64,000 bases of DNA from Larkinella knui (GCF_003858645.1 NZ_RQJP01000001.1:496001-560000); one strand, 5' to 3'; positions 1 to 8,323 are shown, counted from the first letter of the stretch. Notes: generated by a model not told the origin, from the sequence alone. Translations and numbers: made by a program.

Positions 1-168
1 GAACAAAATACCCGAATCGCGCTGATTAAATACCGGGCGGGCATCTTTGCGTATGACCAGTATTTGAACGTTTTCAATGAAGCACTGAACGCCCAAAACC
101 GCTACCTGAATACTTTGTCAAATGTATTTATCTATCAGACGATTTTGCAGATTAGAAATGGACACTGA
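1..168 (+). CDS. C-terminal end of a TolC-like outer membrane efflux protein (partial)
   Basis: Frame 1 is open from the first base to a TGA at 166-168 and gives 55 residues. The fragment is helical, with the pattern YRAGIFAYDQYLNVFNEALNA, which resembles the last coiled-coil helix of TolC/OprM-type outer membrane factors. The family fit is supported mainly by context, because a membrane-fusion adaptor overlaps its end by 11 bp and an ABC permease and ATPase follow. It would form the outer membrane channel of this efflux system. The start lies outside the window, so the length is unknown. Confidence 0.75.
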   Translation, partial: EQNTRIALIKYRAGIFAYDQYLNVFNEALNAQNRYLNTLSNVFIYQTILQIRNGH

Positions 169-1318
169 ATCAAACCGCAAGGCTTCGAACGGGCGCATCC
201 GTTCGGGTTTTGTCTGGAAACCTACTGCCGGTATTCTTGGAACGCTTCTGGCTTTTGCCATCGCGTATGGCTGTAACCGAAAAGAAGAAGGCATCCATCC
301 GGCATTGAAAGACCTGACCGAAGCGGTATACGCGTCGGGCAGCATTTATCCGAGAAATGAATACAAAGTGCTGGCCAATGCCGACGGAACGTTGCAGCAA
401 AAACTGGTGAGTGAAGGCGATTCCGTGCGCCGGAACCAACTGTTGTTTGTGCTGGAAGGCATTACGCAGGGCGCGCGCGAACAGGCTGCGGCCAACATTT
501 ACCGGCAGTCACAGGCCAATCTGGGGGCCAACTCGCCGGTTTTGGCTGAACTCGAAGCGCAGGTTCGGACCGCCCAAACCCGCCTGGCCAATGACTCGGT
601 CAATTACAGCCGGTTCCGGGATTTGTACCAGCAGAATGCCACTTCCAAAGCCGAACTGGAGCGTGCGCAACTGGCTTATCAGACGTCGCGAAATGACTAT
701 GCGGCCCGGCGCAGTTCTCTGCAACGAACCCGGAATCAGTTGTATGTCGATCTGCAAAACTCCAGGAGTCAATACGTGGCTACGGGGCAGGAGCAGGGCA
801 ACACCCGCGTTCGGAGTTTTGTGGATGGTAAAGTGTACGAAATTTTGAAAGAGCCGGGCGAGGTGGTTCGCCGGAACGACCAGCTGGCGTTGATCGGCAG
901 CGGGCGGGACGTGTTTGTGAAACTGGCCGTCGACGAAAGTGATTTTGGTAAAATCCGGGTAGGGCAGGCCGTCATGGTGAAAGCGGATGTGTACCCCGAT
1001 AAAGTATTCAAGGCCCGGGTTCGAAAAATCTATCCGAAACTGAACCGGGTCGATCAGTCGTTTCGGGTTGATGCTGATTTCGAGGGGGAGCTTCCCGATG
1101 CGTATTACGGCCTGACGGTCGAAGCTAACATCATCATCAGCCAGAATAACCGGGTGCTGACCATTCCCAAGTCGTATGTTGTGGGAAACGACAGCGTTTG
1201 GGTGACCGAAAACGGGGATAAAAAGAAAGTAAAAATTGTGAAAGGAGCCGAAAATTTCGATCTGGTCCAGGTGAAAGGCGGTTTGAACGAGAAGTCGGTG
1301 ATCGTTAATCCGGAATAA
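158..1318 (+). CDS. Periplasmic adaptor (HlyD/MacA-like membrane fusion lipoprotein) of an efflux pump
   Basis: This 386-residue protein links an inner-membrane ABC transporter to an outer membrane channel. A hydrophobic stretch ends in a lipobox-like AYGC with Cys39, so it is probably lipid anchored. The first half-lipoyl motif (SEGDSVRRNQLL) is followed by a long Gln/Ala/Arg-rich coiled-coil hairpin (about 100-200), a second half-lipoyl motif (GEVVRRNDQLALIG) and a beta-barrel region (VRVGQAVMVKAD-like). I chose the ATG at 158, which overlaps the upstream stop by 11 bp. An in-frame ATG at 122 would put 12 more residues before the signal and deepen the overlap. The gene is in an operon with the downstream permease and ATPase, so it is MacA-like. 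The substrate cannot be read from the sequence. Confidence 0.88.
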   Translation: MDTESNRKASNGRIRSGFVWKPTAGILGTLLAFAIAYGCNRKEEGIHPALKDLTEAVYASGSIYPRNEYKVLANADGTLQQKLVSEGDSVRRNQLLFVLEGITQGAREQAAANIYRQSQANLGANSPVLAELEAQVRTAQTRLANDSVNYSRFRDLYQQNATSKAELERAQLAYQTSRNDYAARRSSLQRTRNQLYVDLQNSRSQYVATGQEQGNTRVRSFVDGKVYEILKEPGEVVRRNDQLALIGSGRDVFVKLAVDESDFGKIRVGQAVMVKADVYPDKVFKARVRKIYPKLNRVDQSFRVDADFEGELPDAYYGLTVEANIIISQNNRVLTIPKSYVVGNDSVWVTENGDKKKVKIVKGAENFDLVQVKGGLNEKSVIVNPE

Positions 1319-1327
1319 AGCTGAAAA

Positions 1328-1395
1328 GTGGTATCGCGGAGTTTAGCAAAGAAAATAGAACTTCGCTCACCTCTTTTTCCTCCGCTGACCTCCTC
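1328..1395. repeat. Degenerate inverted repeat between adaptor and permease genes
   Basis: The 97-bp gap holds an imperfect inverted repeat. The left side reads cgcggagtttagcaaagaaa. The reverse complement of the right side reads cgaggaggtcagcggagg followed by aaaaag. The CGGAG...GAAAA wording resembles the better conserved palindrome at 38115-38203. It may be a decayed copy of a dispersed intergenic element, or an intra-operon stem-loop that tunes expression of the pump genes. The pairing is imperfect and I could not search for other copies. Confidence 0.4.
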
Positions 1396-1415
1396 GAAAT
1401 AACTCTCTAAAGTCT

Positions 1416-2672
1416 ATGAATCTCAAAATTACAACCCAGATTGCCCGCACCCATTTAATGGCGAAGAAGCGGCAAACGCTCGTTGCCATGCTGGGCGTAA
1501 CGTTCGGGATTGCTATGTTCATCACCATGATTTCGTTCATGCAGGGCGTCAACCAGTTCCTGGAAGATTCGGCACTGGACGCCAGCCCGCACGTCCGGAT
1601 GTATAACGAAGTGAACACGCAGCGGCCCGCTTTGATCGACCAGTTGAACCGGAGCGACTCGGCTTTTAACGTCATTTACCACCAGAAACCGAAAGAGCAA
1701 TTGTCGCGCCTGAAAAACGGGTTGCTCATTGCCCGGCGCATTGGCAGGGAACCGGGTGTTCTGGGCGTTTCGCCCCAACTCAGCACGCAGGTTTTCTACA
1801 ACAATGGCCCAATTCAGATTTCGGGTACCATCGCCGGTGTCGACATCGATCGGGAGAACCGGCTTTACAATCTGAAATCGCGGTTAAAATCCGGAACCAT
1901 CGGCGCCTTGCAAAGCAATCCGAACGGGCTGATTATGGGTCACGTGCTGGCCCGAAAGCTCAATGTGCACACGGGTGATAAAGTGAGTGTGACGACGCCG
2001 ACGGGCGGAACGATGATTTTGCGGGTAGTGGGCACGTTTGGCTTTGGCATCGGGACGCTCGATAATTCGAAGAGTTACGCCAATTTATCGACGGTCCAGG
2101 AGATTTTGCAAAAAGACGCCGGTTACATTACCGACATTCACATCAAGATGATCGATCCCTTGCAGGCAATCCCGTTTGGCAGGAAACTGCGGGCCATGTA
2201 CGGGTATTACACCGAAGATTGGGCAACGGCCAATTCTGCTATTCTGGCGGGCGAGCAAATTCGAAATGTGATGACGTTTGTGGTGTCGATGACCCTGTTG
2301 GTTGTGGCCGGATTCGGTATTTACAACATCATGAACATGAACGTAATCAATAAAATAAAAGACATCGCCATTCTGAAAGCGACCGGTTTTGAAGGAAAAG
2401 ATATTGTCCTGATTTTTCTCTTTCAGGCTATTTTTATTGGCCTGTTAGGCGGTTTACTGGGTTTGCTGATTGGCTTTACGCTCAGCTATTTATTGTCGAT
2501 CACGCCATTCAATACCGGCGACTTTATAACCATCAAAACCTTCCCCGTTATTTTCGAACCTAAATACTACGGAATGGGTATTTTGTTTGGGTTGATTACT
2601 ACGGTTTTAGCGGGTTATTTTCCTTCCCGGAAAGCTTCGAAGGTGGATCCGGTTTCGATATTAAGAGGGTAA
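1416..2672 (+). CDS. ABC transporter permease, MacB/FtsX type
   Basis: This is a 418-residue inner-membrane permease. TM1 lies at about 23-45, preceded by a short cytoplasmic helix. A large periplasmic MacB-type domain follows (about 46-280), and three TMs at the C-terminus (about 285-405) form the FtsX-like domain with the coupling segment KIKDIAILKATGFEGKDI. The protein ends in the family-typical ASKVDPVSILRG. In classical MacB the ATPase is fused to the N-terminus. Here it is a separate gene starting 2 bp downstream. Together with the adaptor and the TolC-like channel it would form a MacAB-TolC-style machine that exports from the periplasm rather than moving substrate across the inner membrane. 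Confidence 0.92.
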   Translation: MNLKITTQIARTHLMAKKRQTLVAMLGVTFGIAMFITMISFMQGVNQFLEDSALDASPHVRMYNEVNTQRPALIDQLNRSDSAFNVIYHQKPKEQLSRLKNGLLIARRIGREPGVLGVSPQLSTQVFYNNGPIQISGTIAGVDIDRENRLYNLKSRLKSGTIGALQSNPNGLIMGHVLARKLNVHTGDKVSVTTPTGGTMILRVVGTFGFGIGTLDNSKSYANLSTVQEILQKDAGYITDIHIKMIDPLQAIPFGRKLRAMYGYYTEDWATANSAILAGEQIRNVMTFVVSMTLLVVAGFGIYNIMNMNVINKIKDIAILKATGFEGKDIVLIFLFQAIFIGLLGGLLGLLIGFTLSYLLSITPFNTGDFITIKTFPVIFEPKYYGMGILFGLITTVLAGYFPSRKASKVDPVSILRG

Positions 2673-2674
2673 TT

Positions 2675-3361
2675 ATGGAAAAGGTTTTAAAAGCATCACA
2701 CTTCAATAAATACTTTTACGAACCTGATAAATTTCAGGTTTTGAAAGACGTATCATTTGAGGTAGATAAAGGTGAATTCCTGGCCATTGTTGGTAAGTCG
2801 GGTTGTGGAAAATCGACGCTTTTATATTTACTTTCAACGATGGATACGGAGTATGAAGGAAAGCTCGAAATCAATGGGCAGCTATTAAGCGGGCGTAATC
2901 AGGATTTTTTATCGAAGTTTCGGAATGAACACCTGGGATTTGTTTTTCAGTTTCACTTTTTATTGCCCGAATTTACCACCTTGCAAAACGTCATGCTCCC
3001 GGCTTTAAAGTTGGGGAAATATTCGGAAAAAGAGGTGGAACACCGGGCCTACGAAAAGTTGAAAATGATTGGGATGGAAGACCACGCCAAAAAATTATCG
3101 AGCAAACTCTCCGGTGGTCAGCAACAACGCGTAGCCATTGCCCGCGCGTTGATCAACGACCCGACCATTGTGATGGGCGATGAACCGACGGGAAATCTGG
3201 ATAAAACCAATACCGGAATCGTCTTCGATATTTTCCGCGAAATCGCCCGGGAAAACCACCAGACCATTATTGCCGTTACCCACGATCCCGACTTTGCCGC
3301 CGGTTGCGACCGGGTGATCGAAATGTCGGACGGTATGATTATTTCCAGCCATGAAAATTAA
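2675..3361 (+). CDS. ABC transporter ATP-binding protein (MacB/LolD family)
   Basis: This 228-residue ATPase has all catalytic motifs: Walker A GKSGCGKST, Q-loop FQFHFLLPEF, signature LSGGQQQRVAIARAL, Walker B IVMGDEPTGNLD and H-loop VTHDP. The sequence belongs to the MacB/LolD/FtsE group, which drives mechanotransmission rather than substrate translocation. It starts 2 bp after the permease stop, so translation is almost certainly coupled. Its last 11 bp overlap the start of the histidine kinase gene, which places transporter and sensor in one transcript. Confidence 0.95.
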   Translation: MEKVLKASHFNKYFYEPDKFQVLKDVSFEVDKGEFLAIVGKSGCGKSTLLYLLSTMDTEYEGKLEINGQLLSGRNQDFLSKFRNEHLGFVFQFHFLLPEFTTLQNVMLPALKLGKYSEKEVEHRAYEKLKMIGMEDHAKKLSSKLSGGQQQRVAIARALINDPTIVMGDEPTGNLDKTNTGIVFDIFREIARENHQTIIAVTHDPDFAAGCDRVIEMSDGMIISSHEN

Positions 3362-4376
3362 GTTTAACAAATACGTCGAGATTGCTTTGGTATGGGCGGC
3401 TATTGGTGGGGTTATTGTACGTCAATGGCTGATTCCTGATATTACCTGGCCAATTCAGGTTATTTTATTTTTTCTTTCGTTCCTTGTTTTGAACGCCATC
3501 TGGGGTTTTCATTACTGGTTTAACGACTTTCTGAACCGGCGTTTACCATTTGAAAAAAATATTAAACTGCGGTTTTTTGTCCAGGTAATTGGTGGTTGGA
3601 GTATCGTAAAAACAATCTCTGTGGTTGCCGGCTACATTGTATCCACGTTTTATTTCTCAACCCAATTTACTGACATTAGTCAAAAAAATCGGTTTGGGAT
3701 CATCATCATTGGCTTTACGATTTTTCTGGCCAATACGGTCGTTTGCCTGGGCTTTATGGCCAGCCATTTTCTCAAACGCTGGCAGGAAGATGCAATCCGT
3801 GCAACACAACTGGAAAAAGAGAAAGTTCAGGTTCAACTCGATAGTTTAAAAAATCAAATCAGTCCCCATTTTCTTTTTAATAGCTTATCATCTCTCGACG
3901 GATTGATTCACGAAAATCCGGATTTAGCATCGCAGTTTTTGCGACAGTTATCAAAAGTATTCCGCTATGTTATTCAGCATAAAGACAAGGACCTGGTTAC
4001 CTTAACAACGGAAGTAGACTTTATAAATAACTACGTTTTACTTTTAAAAACGCGGTTTAACGGTTCACTGGATATTCAGATAGAAATACCATCCGTGTAT
4101 GCCGATAAAGCCATTGTGCCGGTGACGTTGCAGATTCTGATCGAAAATGCCATCAAGCACAACGTGGCTACTACCGGACAACCGCTGGCAATTCACATTA
4201 TGGCGGTCGATGATTGTGTGATCGTTGAAAATAATTTGCAACGCAAACAGCGGGTTGAAACGTCCAATGGTCAGGGGTTGACAAACTTGAAAGCTTTATA
4301 CCATTTTTTAAGCGAAAGAGAAGTGAAAGTTGAAGAGCAAAAGGAATCGTTTCGGGTGTGTGTTCCCTTGATTTAA
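3351..4376 (+). CDS. Sensor histidine kinase, LytS/YehU type, four TMs and no sizeable sensor domain
   Basis: This is a 341-residue membrane kinase. Four hydrophobic helices (about 8-27, 35-56, 76-100, 116-140) have only short loops between them. The His_kinase (PF06580) region follows with the phosphoacceptor in QISPHFLFNSL (His173). The ATPase domain shows the N-box ILIENAIKHN (Asn266) and a G-box-like NGQGLTNL. This family pairs with LytTR response regulators, and one is encoded at 5914-6699. The gene overlaps the ABC ATPase by 11 bp. With no periplasmic sensing domain, it may read the state of the transporter or of the membrane, but that is inference from gene order. Confidence 0.93.
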   Translation: MKIKFNKYVEIALVWAAIGGVIVRQWLIPDITWPIQVILFFLSFLVLNAIWGFHYWFNDFLNRRLPFEKNIKLRFFVQVIGGWSIVKTISVVAGYIVSTFYFSTQFTDISQKNRFGIIIIGFTIFLANTVVCLGFMASHFLKRWQEDAIRATQLEKEKVQVQLDSLKNQISPHFLFNSLSSLDGLIHENPDLASQFLRQLSKVFRYVIQHKDKDLVTLTTEVDFINNYVLLLKTRFNGSLDIQIEIPSVYADKAIVPVTLQILIENAIKHNVATTGQPLAIHIMAVDDCVIVENNLQRKQRVETSNGQGLTNLKALYHFLSEREVKVEEQKESFRVCVPLI

Positions 4377-4456
4377 TTAAATTTGAACCCCGAAAAGTAG
4401 AAAATGATTGGTCAATCGTCGTACATTGTGCGCCATCATCAATTTATAGCAAAGCT

Positions 4457-4801
4457 ATGACGCACGCAAATAACGCAGACCAGCTTCTGGACATTACGCT
4501 TCGGGAGTTGAACAACGATCCGGTTCAGTTGCAACCGCTGGCCAGCAGCTTCATTGACCAATGGGTACGCGCGCTTGGATCAGGCCACCTGGTTTTGGAT
4601 GACATTTCGGACGAACTGGAGCAGCTAAAAGCGGCATTGACTAGTGGAAAAAGCCTATTGATTGCGGAATCATTGCATTCGCTCGCCAAACTGACCCGGA
4701 AAAGTCTCGACGATGCGGATGAAGGAATGAAAGTGAAACTTGAAGAACTGGCGAAGGTACTGGATGCCGTTTCGACGGGATTGGGAAGGAAATCAAAATA
4801 G
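4457..4801 (+). CDS. Small hypothetical protein after the histidine kinase
   Basis: I do not recognise this 114-residue protein. It is predicted to be helical and hydrophilic, with leucine-rich segments such as QLLDITLRELNNDP and LEQLKAALTSGKSLL, and it has no signal peptide, TM or cysteine cluster. I chose the ATG at 4457 because the open frame upstream runs back into the kinase gene and only a GTG at 4358 would extend it. The gap to the kinase stop is 80 bp. It ends at a stem-loop facing the minus-strand DUF2383 genes. A soluble accessory protein of the kinase/transporter operon is possible, but there is no motif to support it. Confidence 0.6.
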   Translation: MTHANNADQLLDITLRELNNDPVQLQPLASSFIDQWVRALGSGHLVLDDISDELEQLKAALTSGKSLLIAESLHSLAKLTRKSLDDADEGMKVKLEELAKVLDAVSTGLGRKSK

Positions 4802-4810
4802 CTATTGTGA

Positions 4811-4883
4811 AACTACCGAATAGTGAACAACAATGTCCTGAACGTACCCGTGTTCGTTTTTCATTCGTCCCTATTCGGTAGTT
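4811..4883. terminator. Long-stem hairpin between convergent genes
   Basis: A perfect 13-bp inverted repeat (aactaccgaatag / ctattcggtagtt, arms 4811-4823 and 4871-4883) encloses a 47-nt loop that contains a T-rich stretch. It fills the 97-bp gap between the plus-strand gene ending at 4801 and the minus-strand gene ending at 4899. It is probably a bidirectional terminator or a 3'-end stabilising structure. Confidence 0.5.
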
Positions 4884-4898
4884 ATCGGTTGTTAAACC

Positions 4899-5351
4899 TT
4901 ATTCCGTAACATCCCGCAGGGTTGCGATTTGATCACGGGTTTGACGGAGTTCATCAAGTTGGGTGCTGAGGGTTTCGCGGATGTAAGACGGTATTTTTTC
5001 GTCTTCCAGCGTTTCTTCATATTCCTCAACGGCGGCATTTTCGCCAAAAACGCAGGATTCCAATACCGCATTCCGGTCTTTACCCGTAAAAGCGGACTTG
5101 ATGTCGATCCAGGCGCGGTGTATTTTGCTGCCGGTGCTGGTTTCGTCGATACCGGGTACAACCCCACCAAATCGAACGATATCATCAGCCAGTTCACTCC
5201 GGAACTTCCGGCTTTGGGACGTCAGATTTTTGAAGAGCAAGGCCAGTTCAGCATCTTTAATATCTTCGGCGGCTTTTTCAAAGCCATTGATCCGGTCGTT
5301 ATTAATTTTAACCAGATCGTTCAGTGAATCAACAATTTCGTCGTTAGTCAT
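4899..5351 (-). CDS. DUF2383 / PA2169-family four-helix-bundle protein (copy 2)
   Basis: This 150-residue protein starts MTNDEIVDSLNDLVKINNDR, the typical opening of DUF2383 proteins, which adopt a ferritin-like four-helix bundle. Further conserved blocks are HRAWIDIKSAFTGKD and FGENAAVEEYEETL. The Glu and Asp spacing (GENAAVEEYE) could bind metal, but the family function is not established. It is a tandem paralogue of the next gene upstream (5378-5827), with a 26-bp gap and likely cotranscription. Such genes often belong to general-stress or envelope-stress regulons in Bacteroidota. The LytTR regulator on the other side of the shared promoter region suggests a regulatory link. Confidence 0.85.
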   Translation of the reverse strand: MTNDEIVDSLNDLVKINNDRINGFEKAAEDIKDAELALLFKNLTSQSRKFRSELADDIVRFGGVVPGIDETSTGSKIHRAWIDIKSAFTGKDRNAVLESCVFGENAAVEEYEETLEDEKIPSYIRETLSTQLDELRQTRDQIATLRDVTE

Positions 5352-5377
5352 GATACTATAAGATTGTAAGAAGATAC

Positions 5378-5827
5378 TTATTTACGCAGTGCCACCACCC
5401 GGTCGCGGGCAATTTTGAGCTGGTTCAGCTGGTTTTGCAGAACTTCACGGATGTAGGCCGGAATGTGATCTTTTTCAATGGCTTCTTCGTAGGCTTCAAT
5501 GGCGGCATTTTCGCCAAACTCAACGGAGCTCAAAACCGCCTGATCGTCCTTGGAAGTCAGGGCCGATTTGATATCGATCCAGGCGCGGTGAATTTTGCTG
5601 GAAACGTCGGTCGAGGTAGCATCGGATACACCAGTGCCATCGATGCGGACGATGTGATCCGCCAGTTCGCTGCGAAATTGCTGGCTTTGAATGATATTGT
5701 GGCGGAAGATGTCGTCAAGATTAGCATCATCGGTATCTTCAACGGATTTTTCGTAACCTTGAATCCGGTCGTTATTGATTTTGACCAGGTCGTTGAGCGA
5801 ATCAACAATTTCTTTGTTCGTAATCAT
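5378..5827 (-). CDS. DUF2383 / PA2169-family four-helix-bundle protein (copy 1)
   Basis: This is a 149-residue paralogue of the downstream gene. It shares NKEIVDSLNDLVKINNDRIQG, SSKIHRAWIDIKSAL and FGENAAIEAYEEAIE. I chose the ATG at 5827. A possible upstream start at 5860 would add 11 residues (FKIDVYKTTA) that the paralogue lacks. The gene reads away from the LytTR regulator at 5914, and the 86-bp divergent spacer contains a 12-bp perfect palindrome. No signal peptide is visible, so the protein should be cytoplasmic. Its biochemical function is unknown. Confidence 0.85.
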   Translation of the reverse strand: MITNKEIVDSLNDLVKINNDRIQGYEKSVEDTDDANLDDIFRHNIIQSQQFRSELADHIVRIDGTGVSDATSTDVSSKIHRAWIDIKSALTSKDDQAVLSSVEFGENAAIEAYEEAIEKDHIPAYIREVLQNQLNQLKIARDRVVALRK

Positions 5828-5839
5828 TGCAGTAGTTTT

Positions 5840-5851
5840 ATAGACGTCTAT
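5840..5851. promoter_or_regulatory. 12-bp palindrome in the divergent DUF2383 / LytTR spacer
   Basis: ATAGACGTCTAT is a perfect palindrome 12 bp upstream of the DUF2383 start. The half-site TATAGACG recurs at 5903-5910, directly before the regulator ATG at 5914. A pair of such sites in a divergent spacer suits an operator, possibly autoregulatory, but no binding protein can be assigned. Confidence 0.4.
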
Positions 5852-5913
5852 TTTAAACAACCCTGGCTGTCAATTGTTTGCTGCTGCCTTCATATTTACT
5901 CGTATAGACGATA

Positions 5914-6699
5914 ATGACTATTTTACTAATTGAAGATGAATTGCTGGTTGCCAGAACGTTAGCGCGACTTGTTCGTCAGCTGGAGCCCGAAGCCCATTTG
6001 CTGGGTCCGCTGGAAAGTGTTCAGGCGGCTATTGACTGGTTTGGTCGCCAGCGGGCGTCGGATCAGCCCGAGCCGGATTTGATCCTGTCCGATATTCAAC
6101 TTTCCGATGGCGTGAGTTTCGATATTTACCGCGAAGTCAATCCAAAATGTCCCATCATCTTCACCACGGCTTACGACGAATACGCCATTCGGGCCTTCAA
6201 ACTCAATAGCATTGATTACCTGCTGAAGCCAATCGGACCGGATGAATTGAAGGCGGCTTTTGAAAAATACCACCGCTGGAGACAGGGAGGCAACGCCACC
6301 GATTTTCGGGATCAGCTCCGGAGTTTACTGGCTGATGTAGCGGCTCCAACCAAAAAATACAAGCATCGCTTCACCGCCCACTACCTCCGAACTATTGTTC
6401 CGGTCGACGAGGAAAACGTGGCGTATTTCTGCCGTGATGAGCTAATTTATCTTTATACGATGGATGGCCAGAAACTGGTGACGGATTACGGTTCTTTAGA
6501 CGAACTGGAAGAATTGGTTGATCCGGCGGTTTTTATTCGGGCCAACCGCCAGTGTCTGGTCAACCAGAAGGCCATTGCCGGGTATCAATCGCATTATAGC
6601 GGGAAGCTGATTGTGATGCTCCAGAAACCGGCCAGTTCGGAATTGACCATTAGCAAAGAAAAGGCGGCTTTGTTCCGGGAGTGGTTTGAGCAGGGTTGA
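5914..6699 (+). CDS. LytTR-family response regulator
   Basis: This 261-residue regulator has an N-terminal receiver domain with the acidic pair in LLIEDE, the phosphoacceptor in LILSDIQLSDG (Asp60), TTAYDEYAI and the conserved Lys in YLLKPIG. A linker leads to a C-terminal LytTR DNA-binding domain from about residue 150, with the typical FIRANRQCLVNQKAI. It is the natural partner of the LytS-type kinase at 3351, from which it is separated by one plus-strand gene and two minus-strand genes. LytTR domains bind direct repeats, and the repeated TATAGACG just upstream is a candidate site. It converges with the CBS-domain gene, leaving an 11-bp gap. Confidence 0.95.
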   Translation: MTILLIEDELLVARTLARLVRQLEPEAHLLGPLESVQAAIDWFGRQRASDQPEPDLILSDIQLSDGVSFDIYREVNPKCPIIFTTAYDEYAIRAFKLNSIDYLLKPIGPDELKAAFEKYHRWRQGGNATDFRDQLRSLLADVAAPTKKYKHRFTAHYLRTIVPVDEENVAYFCRDELIYLYTMDGQKLVTDYGSLDELEELVDPAVFIRANRQCLVNQKAIAGYQSHYSGKLIVMLQKPASSELTISKEKAALFREWFEQG

Positions 6700-6710
6700 T
6701 TAGCAGGCGG

Positions 6711-8006
6711 TTATTCTTCGACTGGCGTGATTGTAACCCGTACCAGATCGATTCGGGCTTCATTCATGGAAAGAATGGTAAACGTAAAAGGCGGCATTTC
6801 AATGACATCATTCACGTTTGGTATCTCACCATTAATGGACAAAATCAATCCGCCGAGCGTATCGTAATCGCCTTCCGGAATATTCCAGCCGTATTTTTCG
6901 TTCAGATTTTCGATTTCGTGCCGCGCACTCAGCAACCAGGTCGTGTCGTCCAGTTGCCGTTCGTCCCAGTCTTCGTTGGTATCGTATTCGTCCTGAATTT
7001 CGCCGAAAATCTGTTCAACCAGGTCTTCCACGCTCACCAGACCCGAAGTGCCGCCAAATTCATCGACCACCAACGCCAGACTTTTGCGTTCGGCCAGAAA
7101 TTTTTCGAGCAGCAAGCGGGCCGGCATACTGTCGGGAACGACGCGAATCGGAGTCAAAATGCTCTCGATGGATTGCGGTTTCTGGAAGAGGGCCAGGGCG
7201 TGGCAATACCCAATCACATCGTCGATGTTATCGCGGTAGACGACAATTTTCGAGTGACCGCTTTCCTGAAAACAGCGTTTTAATTCCTCGATGTCGTCTT
7301 CTACATCCACCGCCGTTATTTCGGTTCGCGGAATCATACAATCGCGTACGGCCACGTTACGGAAGTCAATGGCGTTGTTCAGGATTTCAGTATCGATATC
7401 GATTTCTTCAACGTTCGAATCGTCCTGCTGCTTCTGTTGATTGAATTGCTGGAGATAATGGTTGAGGTCGATCAGCCCAAATACCGGCCGAACCTCGGAA
7501 TACTGACTTCCCGGAATAATTTTGACGATGCCTTTGGTCAACCAGACCATGAGCCGGACAATCGGAGCAATGGCTTTGTAAATGACCCAGATCGGAATTG
7601 CCAGCCGCTCCATAAACGCGTCAGGATGAATCAGCGCCAGACTTTTGGGCACATAATCCGCAAATGGCATGAACAGCACAGTCAGAATCAGCGTCTCGAT
7701 CAGGATCAGCGCGATGGGATTTGTCAATGAAACCGGAAGGTAAGCCGACAGAAACGGGTTGAGCACCGTTACGCCCAGAACGCCATACAGGACCAGAAAA
7801 AGTGTATTTCCCGTCAGCGTTGTCCCTATAAACAGAATAGGCTGCTTCAGAAAGGTCGAAACCAGTTTTTCACCCAACGGCCCCTGTTTGCTGTGTAGCT
7901 CAAAGTAGAGTCGGTTTACGGACTGATAAGCCATCTCGACCGCCGAGAAAAAGCCTGCCAACACCAGTGCCACGAATGCTCCGAGGAGAATACTGTAAGA
8001 TTCCAT
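6711..8006 (-). CDS. CNNM/CorC-type CBS-domain membrane protein (GldE-like)
   Basis: This 431-residue protein has an N-terminal DUF21/CNNM membrane domain (about 1-180, with FFSAVEMAYQS and an MPFADYVPKSLA region). Paired CBS domains follow (about 200-330, with VRDCMIPRTEITAV and LVVDEFGGTSGLVSVEDLVEQIFGE as signature blocks, quoted here in part only), and a CorC_HlyC transporter-associated domain closes the protein (about 345-431). The family includes Mg2+/Co2+ efflux-associated proteins and, in Bacteroidota, the gliding protein GldE. I cannot separate these two from sequence alone. The nearby T9SS genes make GldE plausible, but gldD is not in the window. Confidence 0.85.
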   Translation of the reverse strand: MESYSILLGAFVALVLAGFFSAVEMAYQSVNRLYFELHSKQGPLGEKLVSTFLKQPILFIGTTLTGNTLFLVLYGVLGVTVLNPFLSAYLPVSLTNPIALILIETLILTVLFMPFADYVPKSLALIHPDAFMERLAIPIWVIYKAIAPIVRLMVWLTKGIVKIIPGSQYSEVRPVFGLIDLNHYLQQFNQQKQQDDSNVEEIDIDTEILNNAIDFRNVAVRDCMIPRTEITAVDVEDDIEELKRCFQESGHSKIVVYRDNIDDVIGYCHALALFQKPQSIESILTPIRVVPDSMPARLLLEKFLAERKSLALVVDEFGGTSGLVSVEDLVEQIFGEIQDEYDTNEDWDERQLDDTTWLLSARHEIENLNEKYGWNIPEGDYDTLGGLILSINGEIPNVNDVIEMPPFTFTILSMNEARIDLVRVTITPVEE

Positions 8007-8019
8007 ATAAAGGACTATG

Positions 8020-8085
8020 ATTACGGTGAGGCAAAGGATGAGTCAGGATCAAAAAAGAGCCTCATCGTCTATACATCACCGTAAT
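8020..8085. terminator. Stem-loop downstream of the ccm operon
   Basis: A perfect 10-bp inverted repeat (attacggtga 8020-8029, tcaccgtaat 8076-8085) has an additional short inner pairing (gaggc/gcctc). It lies between the last gene of the minus-strand ccm operon (end 8092) and the CBS-protein start (8006). It may end the ccm transcript or sit in the leader of the next gene. There is no clear U-tract. Confidence 0.4.
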
Positions 8086-8091
8086 TACAGC

Positions 8092-8316
8092 TCATTTCTT
8101 CTTCTTGCGTTTGGATTGTTTCACCGGAACGGACGGTTTTTGGGCAGGCCGGTTCAGGTGTACTCCACGAACATACATAAAAGCCAGCAAAAACGCCAGA
8201 CATAGCATAATTAGCCAGTAATGTTCGCCAAACGTACCGGTTCGGCGGAACTCCAGCACCCACAGAATCAGACACCCGATGGAAAGCGCGCCAAGGACAG
8301 TTTCAGATACTTTCAT
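8092..8316 (-). CDS. Small two-TM membrane protein at the end of the ccm operon
   Basis: This 74-residue protein has two hydrophobic helices (about 5-22 and 32-52) and ends in a strongly basic tail, KQSKRKKKK. It starts 7 bp after the ccmF stop, so it is almost certainly translated from the ccm transcript. I do not recognise the family. It is not the CcmD-like gene, which is at 11583. Topology and position suggest an accessory subunit of the heme-handling membrane complex, but an unrelated small membrane protein cannot be excluded. Confidence 0.7.
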   Translation of the reverse strand: MKVSETVLGALSIGCLILWVLEFRRTGTFGEHYWLIMLCLAFLLAFMYVRGVHLNRPAQKPSVPVKQSKRKKKK

Positions 8317-8323
8317 AAACGGT

